In this document: positions 17,460 through 25,578 of the stretch, in pieces
How the letters are laid out: each line of letters starts with the position of its first letter
How positions within the stretch are numbered: the first letter of the stretch is position 1
Assembly (NCBI GenBank): GCA_015232455.1
Contig: JADFZQ010000012.1
Location: 31,223-95,222 of the forward strand
DNA length: 64,000 nucleotides
Direction of reading: 5' to 3'
Origin: Desulfamplus sp.
Lineage (GTDB): Bacteria; Desulfobacterota; Desulfobacteria; Desulfobacterales; Desulfobacteraceae
Notes under the pieces: model-generated
Seen by the model: only the letters and a program-made list of their open reading frames with translations
What the model was told of the DNA's origin: nothing
The model's database searches: none
Made by a program: the position numbers and the translations under genes

Positions 17460-17918
17460 CTATTTTACTTTAAAATTTGCACTTATTTTAAAGACATCTG
17501 TAGCTGGAAGGTTTAAAATATCATCAACTCCTGTTTTTTTTGATATTTCTTTAAGGTTCTTTTCGATAATATTCATAGATTCAGCTATAAACGTAAACCA
17601 TATATTATATCTATGGCTTCTCATATAATTATGTGTAACTCCAGAATATTTATTAACTACGGTTATAAATATTTCCAACTTGTCGTCAGGCACTGATGCT
17701 GCACAGAGTGTGCTGAAAAAACCAAGTTTGTATGGTCCAAAATTTCCTCCAATACGTCTTATAATCCCATCGTTTTTCATTTTTATAAGTCTTTCGAGCA
17801 ACTCATCTTCAGAAATACCAAGCTCTTGAGATATTAATTTGTATGGATTAGGAGCAATAGGGAAAGAGGTCTGCATCCTGTTAAGGATGTTCTTATCTGT
17901 ATCATCAATTTGAATCAT
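17460..17918 (-). CDS. ahbA: Siroheme decarboxylase subunit, AhbA-like (Lrp/AsnC fold)
   Basis: 152 aa. An AsnC/Lrp-like helix-turn-helix (about 5-60) and a RAM-like second half match the AhbA/NirD-L family: 'MQTSFPIAPNPYKLISQELGISEDELLERLIKMKNDGIIRRIGGNFGPYKLGFFSTLCAASVP', then 'GVTHNYMRSHRYNIWFTFIA'. In sulfate reducers AhbA with AhbB decarboxylates siroheme to didecarboxysiroheme on the alternative haem pathway, whose haem would feed cytochromes such as the one nearby. The 'HNY.R...YN.WFT' motif separates it from ordinary Lrp regulators. AhbB is not adjacent, which is unusual. A true transcriptional regulator is the alternative. Confidence 0.8.
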   Translation of the reverse strand: MIQIDDTDKNILNRMQTSFPIAPNPYKLISQELGISEDELLERLIKMKNDGIIRRIGGNFGPYKLGFFSTLCAASVPDDKLEIFITVVNKYSGVTHNYMRSHRYNIWFTFIAESMNIIEKNLKEISKKTGVDDILNLPATDVFKISANFKVK

Positions 17919-18175
17919 AATGTTATCTCCTAAAAGGATAAATCTTCTTTCATAAAAGGCGAATCGGTTGATCCTTACAAATATTTAGAGTCTAAAAAAG
18001 CCATAGGTGAAAAAAATTTTATTCATACCGTTTATTTTTATAGTTAAAGAATAAATTCAATAATATATTTTATTGCATAGTGGTTAAGTCTGATGTGAGT
18101 GAAAGAATAAATTTTTTATGCACAATAAAAGGGTAAAAGAGGATGGGGTGGGTTAATTTTTCATTGATTTTATTA

Positions 18176-18250
18176 TGGAGGCGGCTTCCAGATTTGAACT
18201 GGAGAATAACGGCTTTGCAGGCCGTCGCCTTACCGCTTGGCCAAGCCGCC
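18176..18250 (-). tRNA. tRNA-Cys (GCA)
   Basis: The reverse strand gives GGCGGCTTGGCCAAGCGGTA... with a 7-bp acceptor stem (GGCGGCT/AGCCGCC), anticodon loop CTGCAAA (GCA), T arm TTCAAAT, the tRNA-Cys discriminator U and an encoded CCA. It lies 11 bp downstream of tRNA-Gly and is probably co-transcribed with it. Confidence 0.97.
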
Positions 18251-18261
18251 TTTTTAGTATC

Positions 18262-18336
18262 TGGAGCGGGAAACGGGATTTGAACCCGCGACTTCGACCT
18301 TGGCAAGGTCGCACTCTACCACTGAGTTATTCCCGC
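18262..18336 (-). tRNA. tRNA-Gly (GCC)
   Basis: The reverse strand gives GCGGGAATAACTCAGTGGTA... with acceptor GCGGGAA/TTCCCGC, anticodon loop TTGCCAA (GCC), T arm GGGTTCAAATCCC and an encoded CCA. First gene of the Gly-Cys pair. Confidence 0.97.
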
Positions 18337-18352
18337 TCAGAAAAGTATCTAA

Positions 18353-18381
18353 TAAATATACCTACCTCACTATTTTGTCAA
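18353..18381 (-). promoter_or_regulatory. Sigma-70-type promoter of the tRNA-Gly/Cys unit
   Basis: On the minus strand TTGACA (18381-18376), a 17-bp spacer and TATTTA (18358-18353) lie about 16 bp upstream of the mature tRNA-Gly 5' end, as expected for a short tRNA leader. Confidence 0.75.
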
Positions 18382-18461
18382 CAATTAATATCAGGATCAA
18401 GTCAATTAAACCACTTGAATAATACTGCCACCACCCTAATAGCTTGGCTACGTTGTGCCAC

Positions 18462-18974
18462 CTATTGCTTATTTCGTTCAAGTAGATTTATCTCTTCTGA
18501 TGTAAGAACCTTATCAATATCAAGAAGTATTTTAACTCCTCCTTCTAATTTTGCCATCCCAAGAATATATTCAGAATCGAGACTTGTGCCAAATGAGGGA
18601 GAATCTTCAATATTTTCTCCTTTTATATTTAAAACTTCAGAAACAGAATCTACAACTATCCCAATAACCATCTCACCATAACTTGCTGTTATTTCAACAA
18701 CAATAATGCAAGTTCTCTCTGTGTATTCACTCTCTGGTATTGAAAAACGAAGTCTTAAATCAATTACAGGAATAACCTTGCCTCTAAGATTGATAACGCC
18801 TTTAACAAAATTTGGAGTTCTTGGCACAGATGTTATCGGCATCATTCCAATAATCTCTTTTACCTGCAATATCCCTATTCCATATTCCTCACGAGCTAAA
18901 GAAAAAGTAAGATATTTTCCTTCTCTATCATTAGAATTAATGTTTAATTTCTCTTTTTCTAATCTTTTTTCCAT
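18462..18974 (-). CDS. cheW: CheW-type chemotaxis coupling protein
   Basis: 170 aa, one CheW domain (about 20-160). Typical motifs are 'YLTFSLAREEYGIGILQVKEIIG', 'PITSVPRTPNFVKGVINLRGKVIPVIDLRLRF' and 'GIVVDSVSEVLNI'. CheW bridges receptors and the CheA kinase. No cheA, receptor or flagellar gene lies in the window. It is downstream of, and in the same direction as, the DDLSxLI-repeat protein gene (82-bp gap), so the two may be co-expressed. Confidence 0.93.
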   Translation of the reverse strand: MEKRLEKEKLNINSNDREGKYLTFSLAREEYGIGILQVKEIIGMMPITSVPRTPNFVKGVINLRGKVIPVIDLRLRFSIPESEYTERTCIIVVEITASYGEMVIGIVVDSVSEVLNIKGENIEDSPSFGTSLDSEYILGMAKLEGGVKILLDIDKVLTSEEINLLERNKQ

Positions 18975-19056
18975 TTATTTTTTCCCCTAAATTTGTATTT
19001 TGGTTGCTATCTTTCAATTTATTAAAACTTCGCATCTTACGGAACCAAAGTTGATG

Positions 19057-20826
19057 TTACTTCTCGGCAGCCTCTATAAATGTATATATTTTAGCAATCA
19101 TCTTGGTTGTCCATCTGTTCTTACCTGATAGAGGTTTTATCTCTTCGTTGTTCAAAATTTCAGTAGTCTGCTCTACAGTATGCCCATCTTTTCTTAGCTT
19201 TATAATAATATTGATAACTTCAGTTTTATATTGTTCAAAATTCTTCTCAAGTGATGCTTTAGGTTTATCAATCTTAAGTGGATGAAATGGTTCATTTTCT
19301 CTTTCAATAAGAGCTGACAGATCGCTCATAATATCGTCTTGATTTATAGTATCATTTCGTTTATCATCTGAAATAAGCGACATGAGATCATCAACATCGC
19401 TGTCTAAAACAGCGGGCTTAAGGCTGCTCACATCTTCATCAATAAGAGCTGATAGATCGTCCATAATGTCTTTTTCTTTAAAATTATTATCCAAAAACAG
19501 ATTATTAGATGAACTATGTGGGTCATTATCAATAAGTGACATAAGATCATCAACATCACTATCCAGTATCTCTGGCTTTATATCATTATGACGCTCATCT
19601 TGATCTTCAATGAGTAAGGATAGATTATCTAATGTTTCGTCTTGATCTTCAATGAGTGCAGATAAGTCGTCTATCTCATTATCTTTATAATCTCCTTCAT
19701 CCTCAATAAGTTCGGATAGGTCGTCTATCTCATTATCTTTATAATCTCCTTCATCCTCAATGAGTGCAGATAAGTCGTCTATCTCATTATCTTTATAATC
19801 TCCTTCATCCTCAATAAGTTCGGACAGGTCGTCTATCTCATTATCTTTATAATCTCCTTCATCCTCAATGAGTGCAGATAAGTCGTCTATCTCATTATCT
19901 TTATAATCTCCTTCATCCTCAATGAGTGCAGATAAGTCGTCTATCTCATTATCTTTATAATCCCCTTCATCCTCAATGAGTTCGGATAGGTCGTCTATTT
20001 CATTATTTAGGGTATCTTCGAGATCGTTAGTAATATAAGGTGAGTTGGGAATCTCTTCGTCTTGAACTTGAAGCGTATCAGACATTTGTTCGGAAGCAGG
20101 TTTAGTAGCAGATTGTGATTCAGAGAAGATATTGCCAAGAGGTAATGCTTTAAGGAAATCTGCTGATATGTTTTTAATTGCATCTGCAATGTTATTCATT
20201 GCATTGGCTTTATGTTGCTCTGCATCAGCACGCTTTCCAAGGGCGTAAGCTTTCTGCTGTTCGGCTTCTGCTTTTATCTTTTCAGCTTCGGCTTTCTGCA
20301 TCTCAGCCTGAGCTTTTTTCTCTTCAGCTTCGGCTTTACGTTCTTCTGCGGCTGCTTTTCGCTCCTGTGCAGCTATAATCCTCTCTTGTTGGTTATAAAA
20401 TTTTTCAAAAAGAGCAGAAATTAACTGTATGCTATCATTTACCTGTAACGATTGATTTATTGATCTTGAAGGGTCTGGAACATCTTGCATAACAGATTGA
20501 AGTGAGGGGATAAAAGAGTTTAAAGAGGGTGAGATAATCTGGCTTTGTTCGTTTTTTGTCTTGTCATCAAGAGCATTATCAATCTCTGTTGGAAGCATAC
20601 CTGAGTTAATCTTTTCTGAGATAAATTTCAAAGTATGCAAGGACTCTGGCTGGTATAATTTCTCTCCATCTTTATCAATATATGACAACCATTTATTAAA
20701 TCTGCTTAACCAGAACCTTACAGTTGCATTGCCAATATTTAGTTCTTTTGCCAACATTGATGGAGTCATTAAATTATTTGAAAACATTTTTATCCCTTGA
20801 TGTTTATTTGTTGACGAATTATTCAT
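19057..20826 (-). CDS. MerR-like HTH / coiled-coil / acidic tandem-repeat protein
   Basis: About 589 aa, family not recognised. Four regions are visible. A MerR-like winged helix lies near the N-terminus ('TPSMLAKELNIGNATVRFWLSRFNKWL'). A long Ala/Glu/Lys coiled coil follows (about 150-215, 'EERKAEAEEKKAQAEMQKAEAEK'). An acidic region (about 265-520) holds twelve [DN]DL[SM]xLI-type motifs, seven of them in 18-residue tandem repeats (NEIDDLSALIEDEGDYKD). A basic C-terminal domain (about 530-585) resembles the helical region of serine recombinases ('IIKLRKDGHTVEQTTEILNNEEIKPLSGKNRWTTKMIAKI') without a catalytic domain. ORF starts are TTG 20829, ATG 20826 and ATG 20787; the last has AAGGGAT in place and keeps the whole HTH, so it may be the true start. 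Divergent from prkA. Confidence 0.7.
   Translation of the reverse strand: MNNSSTNKHQGIKMFSNNLMTPSMLAKELNIGNATVRFWLSRFNKWLSYIDKDGEKLYQPESLHTLKFISEKINSGMLPTEIDNALDDKTKNEQSQIISPSLNSFIPSLQSVMQDVPDPSRSINQSLQVNDSIQLISALFEKFYNQQERIIAAQERKAAAEERKAEAEEKKAQAEMQKAEAEKIKAEAEQQKAYALGKRADAEQHKANAMNNIADAIKNISADFLKALPLGNIFSESQSATKPASEQMSDTLQVQDEEIPNSPYITNDLEDTLNNEIDDLSELIEDEGDYKDNEIDDLSALIEDEGDYKDNEIDDLSALIEDEGDYKDNEIDDLSELIEDEGDYKDNEIDDLSALIEDEGDYKDNEIDDLSELIEDEGDYKDNEIDDLSALIEDQDETLDNLSLLIEDQDERHNDIKPEILDSDVDDLMSLIDNDPHSSSNNLFLDNNFKEKDIMDDLSALIDEDVSSLKPAVLDSDVDDLMSLISDDKRNDTINQDDIMSDLSALIERENEPFHPLKIDKPKASLEKNFEQYKTEVINIIIKLRKDGHTVEQTTEILNNEEIKPLSGKNRWTTKMIAKIYTFIEAAEK
19651..20004. repeat. 54-bp tandem repeat, six full copies plus a partial seventh
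   Basis: Units begin at 19651, 19705, 19759, 19813, 19867, 19921 and 19975. They are nearly identical; an Ala/Glu variant alternates irregularly (GTGCAGATAAG versus TTCGGATAGG). Each encodes 18 residues in frame, so copy-number change would lengthen or shorten the protein without breaking it. Confidence 0.95.
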
Positions 20827-20885
20827 CAACTCATATCAAAAACCATAAATACAGTCAAAACTTCTGGAAAATAATTTTTATCCGT

Positions 20886-20914
20886 TTGACACTGTAATAT
20901 GTGGTTGATATAGA
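20886..20914 (+). promoter_or_regulatory. Candidate sigma-70 promoter of prkA
   Basis: TTGACA (20886-20891), a 17-bp spacer and TATAGA (20909-20914) lie about 118 bp before the prkA ATG in the divergent intergenic region. Confidence 0.5.
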
Positions 20915-21031
20915 TAACTACATTATAAAAATATAGTTAAAAAAACAGTAATAATATTAAAATCATACTTTATCTTAAAAAAATAGATATAACGCTAACT
21001 AATAGTAGCATCTTTGATGCAAGGAGGACAA

Positions 21032-23095
21032 ATGGGTGAAAATAATGATCCAAAATCTCTTTTAAATCATATTGATTCTGTAAAAAAAGGCAAAAGAACA
21101 TTTGAAGATGCTTTTCAAGGTGTTGCAAGAATGATCCTTGAATCAGGCGTTGAGAAGATCAATGTCAAAGGCAGAACTACATACCAATTTGGTCTATTCA
21201 GTAAAGGAAAAAAACACCTTGTTGGAATGTATGATGAGATAAACAGTTTTGTCTCTTTTGTTAAAGATGCTTCAGAAGGCGGCTCATCAAGGGAGATGGC
21301 TTTTGTTCTTGTTGGTGAACCTGGAAACGGAAAAACTTTTTTTGTTGATTATCTTTGCGATGCGTACAGAAATTTTCTCTCAAGACAGGAGAATAAAAAA
21401 TATAGCTTTAGGTTCAAAAAATTAGATGAAATTGAAGGATACGGCAAGATAAAGGTTATTGAATCTCAAACTTATGAAGATCCAATGATTCTTGCAATGA
21501 ATATCATGGAGACTAAAGCTCAATCAAAAGAGTATTTGGCTAAACAGTTTAAATTTTCTGAAAAAGAGATTGACAGCCTTTTTGCCCTTTATCGTCCACT
21601 TGGAGCTTGTTCTGCCTATATTTGGAATCAGATAAGAGAGTATTGCGAAAATGATATTGAAAAGATGCTGTCATTTACTGAAATTACTCAAGTGCCGCTT
21701 ACAGAAAGTCTTGGAACAATTACAGGCAAATATCCTGCGAAAGATAAAATTACATCATCTGCTGTTGATCTTCTTGGTGAGGAATCGATTCAGAGGCTCT
21801 TGCATATTACAGATACCAATAACCCCTACCGTTTTGATTTGCGGCGTGGTGCTTTGGCAAGAGTTGCTGGCGGTGGTATCCATTTTAGCGATGAGATTTA
21901 CAAAAACAAAAAAGACCTTGTGCAGGTCTATTTAGGAGTAATTCAAAATAGAACCATTGAGATTGACGGATATAAATGGCCCATTGACACATTGATTATT
22001 GCGACAAGTAATAACTCTGAGTTTAATACATTTTTGGCTGAAAAAGAGGAAGCACCAATTGTTGACCGCTGCCGTATATGTTATGTGGCACACAACACTG
22101 ACTACAAACTCCAAAAAGAGTTGACAGGTTATGCCATTGGAAATGATGCCAAAAGCACGATTAACCGCGAAAAACTCCATCAAGACCCAAATCTAAATTA
22201 TGCTGCTTCTGTCGGTGTTGTTCTAACACGCCTCCCAAGATCAGAAAAATTAACCCCGGTTGAGACAATGAAGCTATCTGCTGGTGAAGTTGCTGGTGAA
22301 AAGAGCCTTAAAACACTTGGGGAGTTGATTGATACCCTTAATCAAGATACTGACATTACCAGAAGATTTGGACAAAAAGGTCTTGGTCAGAGAAATCTTG
22401 GAAGAGCGATTCAGTTATTGCTTGAAAGTTCTGAAACCAATGAAGGCAACTGTATGTTTGCACTTGATATTTTCAAAACTCTTGAAACAGTGGTTCTTGA
22501 TTATGTTACTGATTCAGGTGATCGGGCAAAATTTATGGAAGATTTAAAAACAGCACGCGGACTTTATCGCGAAAGAATTATGACTGAAATCTTTAACGCT
22601 TATATGGACGAACCTCTTGCAATCAAAAAAGATGTTATGAACTATGTTAATATGATTATTGGAATTGATGCAGAACATCTTGGAGCTGATATGATGTGGA
22701 AATATAAAGACCCGCAATCAGGTGAACTAAAAGCTATGAAGATCGATGAACGGTATATTAAAAATGTTGAAGATCGGCTTGGGCTTAAGACTGAAGAGCA
22801 AAGATCGTCATTTAGAAATACCATCAGAAAGATATATGGGCAAAAACTCTCTCTTGATCCAAATTATGACTTTATGGATAATTTAGAACTGGTAAAGGCA
22901 ATCACTGATGTGAGGCTCAAATCTGACATTGCTGGTGCTGGAAGTCTTGTAGGTGCCCTTGCAAATCGTACAAACGAAGAGAACCAAAAACTCCACGATA
23001 GAATGATAAACACCATGATTAACAAACTTGGTTACTGCAACACCTGTTCTCAAAAGACCATTGAATATTTCTGTAGTCAGGAAGATGATAAATAG
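21032..23095 (+). CDS. prkA: PrkA-family AAA+ protein (YeaG-like serine protein kinase)
   Basis: 687 aa. The AAA+ domain has Walker A GEPGNGKT (about 95-102) and a Walker B-like 'GGGIHFSDEIYKNK'. The kinase-like C-terminal half of PrkA follows. Homologues (E. coli YeaG, Bacillus PrkA) act in nitrogen/carbon-starvation or sporulation responses; an ATP-dependent protease role has also been proposed. Full length for the family. The longest ORF starts at TTG 21014, but AAGGAGG precedes the ATG at 21032. It is followed by a DUF444 gene, the conserved partner; the usual third member, SpoVR, is not next in line. Confidence 0.95.
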   Translation: MGENNDPKSLLNHIDSVKKGKRTFEDAFQGVARMILESGVEKINVKGRTTYQFGLFSKGKKHLVGMYDEINSFVSFVKDASEGGSSREMAFVLVGEPGNGKTFFVDYLCDAYRNFLSRQENKKYSFRFKKLDEIEGYGKIKVIESQTYEDPMILAMNIMETKAQSKEYLAKQFKFSEKEIDSLFALYRPLGACSAYIWNQIREYCENDIEKMLSFTEITQVPLTESLGTITGKYPAKDKITSSAVDLLGEESIQRLLHITDTNNPYRFDLRRGALARVAGGGIHFSDEIYKNKKDLVQVYLGVIQNRTIEIDGYKWPIDTLIIATSNNSEFNTFLAEKEEAPIVDRCRICYVAHNTDYKLQKELTGYAIGNDAKSTINREKLHQDPNLNYAASVGVVLTRLPRSEKLTPVETMKLSAGEVAGEKSLKTLGELIDTLNQDTDITRRFGQKGLGQRNLGRAIQLLLESSETNEGNCMFALDIFKTLETVVLDYVTDSGDRAKFMEDLKTARGLYRERIMTEIFNAYMDEPLAIKKDVMNYVNMIIGIDAEHLGADMMWKYKDPQSGELKAMKIDERYIKNVEDRLGLKTEEQRSSFRNTIRKIYGQKLSLDPNYDFMDNLELVKAITDVRLKSDIAGAGSLVGALANRTNEENQKLHDRMINTMINKLGYCNTCSQKTIEYFCSQEDDK

Positions 23096-23125
23096 TAGTC
23101 ATCAGAGTCAGATGGAGGATAAATA

Positions 23126-23170
23126 ATGGTTAGCCAAGTTAGGAGGTCTATAAATCATGATAACTCTTGA
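23126..23170 (+). CDS. Candidate 14-aa leader peptide overlapping yeaH
   Basis: ATG at 23126 follows GGAGGATAAATA and encodes 14 codons (MVSQVRRSINHDNS), stopping 14 nt inside the DUF444 gene. The second Shine-Dalgarno (AGGAGG) lies inside this mini-ORF. That arrangement suits translational coupling or attenuation, but chance cannot be excluded. Confidence 0.35.
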   Translation: MVSQVRRSINHDNS

Positions 23171-24338
23171 TGAACTTTTAGAAAAGGACAAGAAGCGTGA
23201 AGAGGACGGATTTAAACGCAAGATTCGTATTGGTCGCATTGTCAAGCCTGTCAGAGGTGGTGGAAAGGAAAAAATTGTAGTTGTTCCAACAACTGTTGAG
23301 GAAAAATTTGTCCACGATGAAATTCAGCTTGGCACAGAAGATGGAGAAGGTGAACCAAACGGTGGCACAGGTGATGGCGAAGAGGGTGATATAATAGGAG
23401 AAGAGAAAATTCGTCCATCTGAAGGAGAGGGCGAAGGACAGGGTCAGGGTGATGGAGAGGGACCTGGTCAAGGTTCAGGTGGTGAGCATGAATTTGAATC
23501 AAATGCCTATGAACTTGGTAAAGTTCTTTCTCAAGACTTTGAGCTTCCAAACCTTGTTGACAAAGGTGGAAAGCGAACTCTTGTAAAATTTACCTATGAG
23601 ATGACAGATAAGCACAGAGGTTTTGGTCAGATTCTTGATAAAAAAGCCACGTTACGCCGTATTGTTGAGACCAATATAAGTCTTGGCAATATTCCTGATG
23701 TATCTGAAATTGACAGTGCCTCATTTATTGTCTCTCCTTCTGATATGATATACAGGATACTTTCAAGAGAAAAACTATATGAATCTCAAGCACTTATCTT
23801 TTTCCTTAGAGATTATTCAGGCTCAATGAGCGGTAAACCTACTCAAACAGTAGTATCTCAGCATGTTATGCTTTATTCATGGCTTTTGTATCAATATCAT
23901 AAGCAAGTGGTTACCCGCTTTATTCTGCATGACACTGATGCTCGTGAAGTTGATGATTTTTATAAATATTACTCATATAAAGTTGCAGGAGGGACAAAGG
24001 TTGCCGCAGCTTACAAAATGGTAAATACTCTTGTGGAAAAAGAAGGGCTTGCAAGAGATTATAATATCTATGTTTTTCATGGCACTGATGGTGATGATTG
24101 GGATACACAAGGCAAGGAGGCTGTTGAAGAATTAAAAAAGATGATCACGTATTCATCACGCATTGGTATTACAGTTGCAAAACATAGTTACTCTAAATCA
24201 AAACCAACAGAGGTAGAAAATTATATAAAGGCATCGGGGCTACTTGAAAAACACCCAAATCATATACGAATGGATGTTATGGACGAAGATGCAGAAGATG
24301 CAAGAATTATTCAAGGTATTAAAAATCTTATCTCTTAA
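23157..24338 (+). CDS. yeaH: DUF444 (YeaH) von Willebrand A-like protein
   Basis: 393 aa. A charged N-terminus and a Gly/Glu-rich linker (about 60-125, 'GEGEGQGQGDGEGPGQG') precede a VWA-like domain with the MIDAS motif DYSGSMSG (about 222-229) and 'HGTDGDDWDTQG'. The DUF444/UPF0229 family is nearly always encoded beside prkA and is thought to act with it in stress adaptation; its biochemistry is unknown. AGGAGGT precedes the ATG. The gene lies 61 bp after prkA with a possible leader ORF between. Confidence 0.92.
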   Translation: MITLDELLEKDKKREEDGFKRKIRIGRIVKPVRGGGKEKIVVVPTTVEEKFVHDEIQLGTEDGEGEPNGGTGDGEEGDIIGEEKIRPSEGEGEGQGQGDGEGPGQGSGGEHEFESNAYELGKVLSQDFELPNLVDKGGKRTLVKFTYEMTDKHRGFGQILDKKATLRRIVETNISLGNIPDVSEIDSASFIVSPSDMIYRILSREKLYESQALIFFLRDYSGSMSGKPTQTVVSQHVMLYSWLLYQYHKQVVTRFILHDTDAREVDDFYKYYSYKVAGGTKVAAAYKMVNTLVEKEGLARDYNIYVFHGTDGDDWDTQGKEAVEELKKMITYSSRIGITVAKHSYSKSKPTEVENYIKASGLLEKHPNHIRMDVMDEDAEDARIIQGIKNLIS

Positions 24339-24653
24339 ATATGCTTTATTACGCCAGATAAATAAAATTTAATTCTAATACGCTTTGTAACTGCTTTTGT
24401 TATGTTTTCCACGAAATCTGTTATGATCAGTTTCATTTATCTGGAGACATAGACACGGCTTGAGAAATATATTGATAGAACTAAGTAGTAAGACCAAAAA
24501 GATTTTTTTCAACCAACAAATCTACATATTGACAAGAGTATCTGACTAAGATAATGTGAAAAATTATTAATTCTAAAAGATAAGACGGCAAGCTTACTTA
24601 ATAGAGATACCTTAAAAAGGTAATTATTTTTTTAAACAGGAGGTAGTTTTATA
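24339..24653. other. Gene-free 315-bp stretch upstream of dsrC
   Basis: No coding sequence is seen. It holds a 10-bp inverted repeat (CCAGATAAAT 24354-24363 and ATTTATCTGG 24435-24444, 71 nt apart). A weak promoter candidate lies at TTGACA 24529 with TAATGT 17 bp on. A short leader hairpin (TACCTT-AAA-AAGGTA, 24608-24622) is followed by a T-rich run, just before the dsrC ribosome-binding site. Confidence 0.5.
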
Positions 24654-24971
24654 ATGGCAACCATAGAGATAAATGGGACCACTTTTGAAGTTGATGAAGA
24701 CGGATTTTTGCTTGATTACAAAACTTTTACAAATGATTGGGTTGAGTATGTAAGGCAGCAGGAAGGTATTGAAGAACTTACTGACGAGCATTGGTCAGTA
24801 GTTAATGTTCTACAAGATTATTATGAAAAAAATGGTATTGCTCCAATGGTTCGTGTTCTTTCTAAATTGACTAAATTCAAGCTAAAACACATATATGAGC
24901 TTTTTCCTTCAGGACCTGGTAAAGGAGCCTGTAAAATGGCTGGTCTCCCAAAACCAACCGGATGTGTATGA
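24654..24971 (+). CDS. dsrC: DsrC/TusE-family sulfur-carrier protein
   Basis: 105 aa, full length. The C-terminal arm 'GPGKGACKMAGLPKPTGCV' carries both conserved cysteines: the penultimate-residue Cys and the one ten residues before it. In sulfate reducers this pair forms the DsrC trisulfide that takes sulfur from DsrAB and delivers it to the membrane complex DsrMKJOP. TusE-only homologues lack the upstream Cys, so this is true DsrC. AGGAGGT precedes the ATG and a strong terminator follows, so it is probably monocistronic, as dsrC often is. Confidence 0.96.
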   Translation: MATIEINGTTFEVDEDGFLLDYKTFTNDWVEYVRQQEGIEELTDEHWSVVNVLQDYYEKNGIAPMVRVLSKLTKFKLKHIYELFPSGPGKGACKMAGLPKPTGCV

Positions 24972-25003
24972 TCCACTCACTTATCTGATATAGTTCTTTT
25001 TAT

Positions 25004-25050
25004 TTATAAAAAAAGCCCCGCATATATACTATGCAGGGCTTTTTTTATAA
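25004..25050. terminator. Bidirectional intrinsic terminator after dsrC
   Basis: TTATAAAAAAAGCCC (25004-25018) pairs with GGGCTTTTTTTATAA (25036-25050), with inner pairing GCATA/TATGC. T runs flank both sides, serving dsrC and the convergent cyclic-nucleotide-binding gene. Confidence 0.93.
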
Positions 25051-25083
25051 AAAGAGTTGGTATCGTTATAGTTGTATATCTTA

Positions 25084-25575
25084 TTACATTACATCAAGTG
25101 CACTAATATCAGGGTGGCTTTTCAATGCTCTCAAAAATTGCTCAGTTCTTTTAATCCATCTTCGATGAAGAACTTTTGCTGCATATTTCATAATGAGATA
25201 GCCCATAGTATGGTCTTGTTCCATAAGATTTAAAAGATCGTTCCTATGAATCATAATAAGAGTTGCTGCTTCATTACAAATAGCTGCCATTGCACGTTGA
25301 TCTCTATGTAGTAAAACAGAAAGCCCAAAGGCTTCACCAGCATTGATAGCACTTATATTCACAAGAATATCTTTTGATATTTTTTGTTCAAGAAGTACCT
25401 GACCCGATTTTACCAAATAAAAATGTTCTGCCAAATCACCCTCATTGAATATAATTTCACGACTCTCAACTTCCATAACTTTTGTGATGGGGATAATCTT
25501 TTCCAACATCTCGTCAGTAAGAAATTGCATAAAATCATTTTTTTTCAGATCTGATTTTTTTATCATATCAATCAA
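25084..25575 (-). CDS. Cyclic-nucleotide-binding domain protein without HTH
   Basis: 163 aa, essentially one cNMP-binding beta-roll (about 12-125): 'IIFNEGDLAEHFYLVKSGQVLLEQ' and 'INAGEAFGLSVLLHRDQRAMAAICNEAATLIMIHRNDLLNLME'. The canonical phosphate-binding cassette 'GE.A/L..R.ra' is present only in modified form (GEAFGLSVLLHRDQRA). The C-terminus is helical and basic and has no recognisable DNA-binding domain, so it is unlikely to be a Crp/Fnr regulator. It lies 3 bp after the last antiporter gene and may modulate it. Confidence 0.8.
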   Translation of the reverse strand: MIDMIKKSDLKKNDFMQFLTDEMLEKIIPITKVMEVESREIIFNEGDLAEHFYLVKSGQVLLEQKISKDILVNISAINAGEAFGLSVLLHRDQRAMAAICNEAATLIMIHRNDLLNLMEQDHTMGYLIMKYAAKVLHRRWIKRTEQFLRALKSHPDISALDVM

Positions 25576-25578
25576 TCC

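Noticed and set aside
18175-18681. 168-aa ORF across the tRNA genes
   Set aside because: It reads through both tRNAs and antisense to cheW; a shadow.
19651-20004. CRISPR-like array
   Set aside because: Repeats are directly adjacent with no unique spacers and encode an in-frame peptide repeat.
21014-21031. TTG start of prkA
   Set aside because: The upstream six codons contain the AAGGAGG ribosome-binding site for the ATG at 21032.
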